64,000 bases of DNA from Trissonchulus latispiculum (lineage: Eukaryota; Nematoda; Enoplea; Enoplida; Ironidae), in the NCBI GenBank assembly GCA_030248195.1, contig JASAND010027958.1:1-64000 (forward strand). Direction: 5' to 3'. Below the pieces are notes generated by a model. The model had not been told where the DNA came from. It was given only the letters and a program-made list of their open reading frames with translations, and made no database searches. The position numbers and the translations under genes are program-made. Below are positions 61,083 to 64,000 of the stretch, in pieces; the first letter of the stretch is position 1, and every line of letters starts with the position of its first letter.

Positions 61083-61751
61083 GGTCCCACCCGTAACTTC
61101 CGGGAGGGGGTCCCACCTAACACTAATTATATGCTTACATCGGGGGTATCCCGAGTTAACAAATCGAGCATGTCAAACATGTGTAATAGAATTAGTAAAA
61201 CCTGAGGTTAAAATCTGTTAAAAATGGTTGAGAAATGGTTAAAATTAGTAAATCAGCGAAGAAGAACTCTTATGCCATGGATTTGTGAAGAAGATCAACC
61301 ATCATCAATATGGAATGTAGCTATTAAATGATGTCCAAGCATTAATTGTATAAACTGTTTTATGTTTGCAGAGCCAGAGTTGTCTAGTACTCAAAATTTA
61401 GGAAATTTCTTAAATAGGGCTCAAGGTTTGCACTCGATTAAGGCGGACATTTTAGTCCTAATTAATTCAAAAATTAGTCGTAAAATTGCCCATAAAACGA
61501 AGAATTGCACTAAAAATTACAAATATTGGAAGATGGTTCAATTCTAGGCATTAAATAGCTAAGTACGTAGTTAGATAGGCTTAATTAGTGATAATTAGTG
61601 TTAATTAACTAATATTTAGTTAAATTTCGTAATTTTGGTCCGAAACATGACTTGGGCACATATGAAAGGGAATTTGATGCTGATTCCAAAAATCCAAACC
61701 TGACTTTTCAACTCCCAAAATTAAGAAAGTTATAAGTAAAATGTTTTTAGC

Positions 61752-61898
61752 AAGATTACGTTTTTTGTTTCGTAATCTTAACACTCCAAAAAGGAGTGTT
61801 CTAAAAAGGTTTTTGATTTGGTTTGACTTAAGTCAAACCTTTTCTTCCTCCTTTCTTCTCTCCATTCTGTTGGGCCTCTTTCTTCTAGGGCCCAACAG
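61752..61898 (+). repeat. Four consecutive perfect stem-loops
   Basis: AAGATTACG/CGTAATCTT (61752-61779), AACACTCC/GGAGTGTT (61780-61800), the 20-bp palindrome GGTTTGACTTAAGTCAAACC (61820-61839) and CTGTTGGGCC/GGCCCAACAG (61867-61898). The first two adjoin directly. No terminal repeats or coding frame explain them. Confidence 0.85.
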
Positions 61899-62320
61899 TT
61901 GTCTTCCCCTTGAACTTATGGCCGAAGACAAAGCCAACAAGAAGGGAAATGAAATGTAACGTAGTTTCGGCCCAAATCATGACAAGAAGGGGGCCGCTGC
62001 CCTTTATTAATAATAAAACCATAATAAAAAGTAGGTAGATGGATGTACGTACGTAGGTATCATATAATTGTGTAATTTATAATTCCTTGAAAATTAAGCA
62101 ATTCGCGCAACAATTAGTTAAAGTTCTAAAATTTCATAAAATTGTCCCTTTGGTTGCGTTTATGTGTTAAAGAAAGTTTTGCAAAATTTTGCTAAAATTC
62201 AGGACCCGAAATATATTAAAAAAGGGTCAGTTGGAGGGCAATAATTTTAAAATCTCATTAATATTGACCCTCAGTGGCCAGCTGGCTCAGCCCGCCGCTG
62301 CGCCCCAAATGTAAAGGTGG

Positions 62321-62358
62321 CAAGCTTCTAGAAAGTTCTAGTACCTTCTAGAAGCTTT
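62321..62358 (+). promoter_or_regulatory. Extended heat shock element array
   Basis: The sequence keeps the nGAAnnTTCn rule at strict 5-bp spacing: TTC (62326), GAA (62331), TTC (62336), then GTA, then TTC (62346) and GAA (62351), with near matches CAA and TTT at the edges. That is five perfect modules in 28 bp. It also forms a 12-bp hairpin. It lies about 105-135 bp before a core-promoter match. Confidence 0.6.
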
Positions 62359-62407
62359 GCCTTAAAATCAAAGCAAAAGTCCGCCCCGAACTCGCTAATG
62401 ACCTGTC

Positions 62408-62879
62408 ACCGAGCTGTCAGCAAAACTGTCAGCTCGGTCCCAAAATTTTCAGCTCTAGTCAGTGTTCTCTTGAGTGCAACGGAGAGCGGTTGTTTCTCCT
62501 CCCATTCGATGCGCTCTCCAGTGCAATTGTTATTGCATGGGGAATTCAAACGCACCTCCCCTGGTTAGGAAAAAAGAATAGGACTTTTCTGGCCTTCGGG
62601 CCAGAAAAGAGATTGAGTTTTCTACCGCAAACATTTACAAGTTAGGGCCACATAGGCTTGTTATGCCTGGCCAGGAATTGAGAGAAAATTCTAGGAAGTC
62701 AACGGCCATTTTGGCCATTTTTGTATATTGAGGCCTTTTGGCCATTTTTACTGTGTGATGTTTTTTGGGGCCTTCGGGCCAACTTTTCTACATTTTTATG
62801 AGGCCAATGGGCCAATTTTTACACGCTTTTTCGGGCCAGTGAGCCCCACCTTTTTTCAACATTTGGGCCTGAGGCCAGA
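62408..62879 (+). repeat. Run of hairpins including two C(TTCG)G loops and repeated GGCC pairs
   Basis: ACCGAGCTG/CAGCTCGGT (62408-62438), GGAGAGCG/CGCTCTCC (62481-62519), the 11-bp stem CTTTTCTGGCC/GGCCAGAAAAG closed by TTCG (62584-62609), then at least five GGCC-N3-5-GGCC pairs between about 62704 and 62878, one again with TTCG. Confidence 0.75.
62459..62492 (+). promoter_or_regulatory. Inr + DPE core promoter match
   Basis: TCAGT with A+1 at 62461 fits the arthropod initiator, and GGTTG at 62488-62492 fits the DPE consensus RGWYV at exactly +28 to +32. There is no TATA box. No ORF of note follows. Confidence 0.4.
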
Positions 62880-64000
62880 TTTTAATTTCTCTAGCATGCG
62901 TGGGCCTTTGAGCCACATTTTAGTTCTCTTAATTTAAAACCATAATCTTATTATTTTATTATTTCAATAATGGGGCAGCTCATGTAAACCCCTCCTGTTC
63001 GATGGAGGTCTTGAGAATTGTCCCTGCTTTTGTTTTTCTGTTTTTACATGCCGACACCCCTTCTATCGAGGTTTGCTGACCTCCGCCCCTCGTTATTTTA
63101 TTTTATTTCATTATTCTGTTATTTGCACTTTTCAGTCAAGCCACGACCAATTTTTTACCCATTTTAAGGCCCTTTGGCCTAAAATTGGGGTTTTAAAAGT
63201 AGGATATGGGATTATTAAGTGGGGACCCAACCCTGAGTCTGAGCTAGAGGGTCCCTTTCAACGGCCCTAAAATACTGAGTTAATTAGTAGAAGTATTCAC
63301 CCCACAGCCGACAACTAGGAGTTGTCGGCCATATTGTTTTATCATGGCTTTGTTAAGCCTCAAAAAATTCACTGCTTCTAATCATGTCTGTTTGTCGTAG
63401 GTCGGTATTGGAAAATTATTAGGTCATTTAAAATGCGAAATTAATTTTATAACCGAGTTTCTAAAAATAATATTTAGTCCGGGGGGGGGGAATTATTTTA
63501 AAATAACTATGTGCGTTTCACGGAGAATGACCGGCTTCCCCAATAATTAAATTAACTATTGTTAGTAGTTTTGTTTAGTAATGATTGCTTAGCAATCATT
63601 ACTCACGCGGCTTTCGTAACTCCAAAATTTTCTCACAAAATAACACAGTTCTCCCCAAATTCTGCGCTACAAGTCGAGTTTTAGAAATCTAAAACTCACA
63701 TCTAAATCTCCATAAAATTTCCTTAAATTAGCAGTCAATGTTATTAACGTGTATTTAAATTAATAATTAAGAAATCAGAATAGTTAGTATAATTAGAGTA
63801 GAATCTCGTTTAATCTATATTTTGTTTATAGTTAGGATTAGTTAGGTAGTAATTAGTTAAGAAATTGTATGATTGCGTGTGTGTATGCATGTGATGGCAA
63901 AGATAGCATTGTATTCGAAATGGTATGATTATTTGTACTGTACTGTGACTCGCAGAAACTCCTCCTGTTCGACGAAGGTTGCAAGCACCGCTGGAGTGAT
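62880..64000. other. Right end: no gene recognised; recurring hairpin words
   Basis: CTCCTGTTCGATGGAGGT near 62990 recurs as CTCCTGTTCGACGAAGGT near 63963, with a looser copy near 63058. Perfect stems GCCGACAACT/AGTTGTCGGC (63307-63329) and AGTAATGATTGCT/AGCAATCATTACT (63577-63603) also lie here. A G-run is at 63481-63490. It may be one structured element with the two preceding entries. Confidence 0.4.

Noticed and set aside
62728..62937. 69-residue plus-strand frame with repeated GPxF pattern
   Set aside because: The pattern follows from the repeated GGCC/TTTT words of the hairpin run, not from a protein domain.

Overview
This window looks like nuclear DNA of an invertebrate animal, most likely an arthropod. 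It is AT-rich, it has eukaryotic tRNA genes, its coding sequence is cut into small exons with GT-AG junctions, and it is dense with DNA-transposon derivatives plus a BEL/Pao LTR retrotransposon. I cannot fix the species. A springtail or crustacean would fit, but that is only an impression.

One large minus-strand gene dominates. I could assemble 21 exons from a start codon at 52066 down to a splice donor at 2548, with every junction in phase and no stop codon. They encode about 1,688 residues of an animal-type fatty acid synthase (or close FAS-like polyketide synthase): ketoacyl synthase, linker, acyltransferase, dehydratase, pseudo-methyltransferase, the start of the pseudo-ketoreductase, and the first part of enoyl reductase. 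The rest of the enzyme (remaining ER, KR, ACP, thioesterase) must lie left of position 1. Only about 5.1 kb of 49.5 kb is coding; the introns are filled with repeats. The last intron holds two tRNA genes (initiator Met, minus strand; Asp, plus strand).

Right of this gene, on the same strand, a small three-exon gene (54065-57697) encodes a complete 98-residue charged helical protein, perhaps smoothelin-repeat-like. No protein gene is recognisable from 57.7 to 64 kb. That stretch has tandem repeats and, from 61.75 to 63.6 kb, a run of perfect hairpins with an extended heat-shock-element array and an initiator/DPE core-promoter match.

Mobile elements, left to right: a 1.37 kb palindrome (3149-4513); a PIF/Harbinger-like MITE with TTA duplications (5044-5461); LINE fragments (7.3-8.05 kb, 41.9 kb, 49.5 kb); a tRNA-headed SINE (16.0 kb); a MITE at 17.2 kb; a BEL/Pao element with identical LTRs and AAACC duplications (18024-24777); a solo LTR (26358-27085); a family of 1.0 kb elements at TTAA sites, two of which adjoin a 2.25 kb palindromic TTAA element so that neighbours share single TTAA sites (31.57-35.85 kb); a hAT-like element nested in a foldback (46.4-48.0 kb); and three related palindromes at 43.3, 44.5 and 54.65 kb.

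The retroelement and the host gene connect in two ways. The BEL primer-binding site matches the 3' end of initiator tRNA-Met, whose gene lies in this window. The BEL copy also sits only about 40 bp from a splice acceptor of the synthase gene. All calls come from reading the sequence by eye; no alignment or database search was run.
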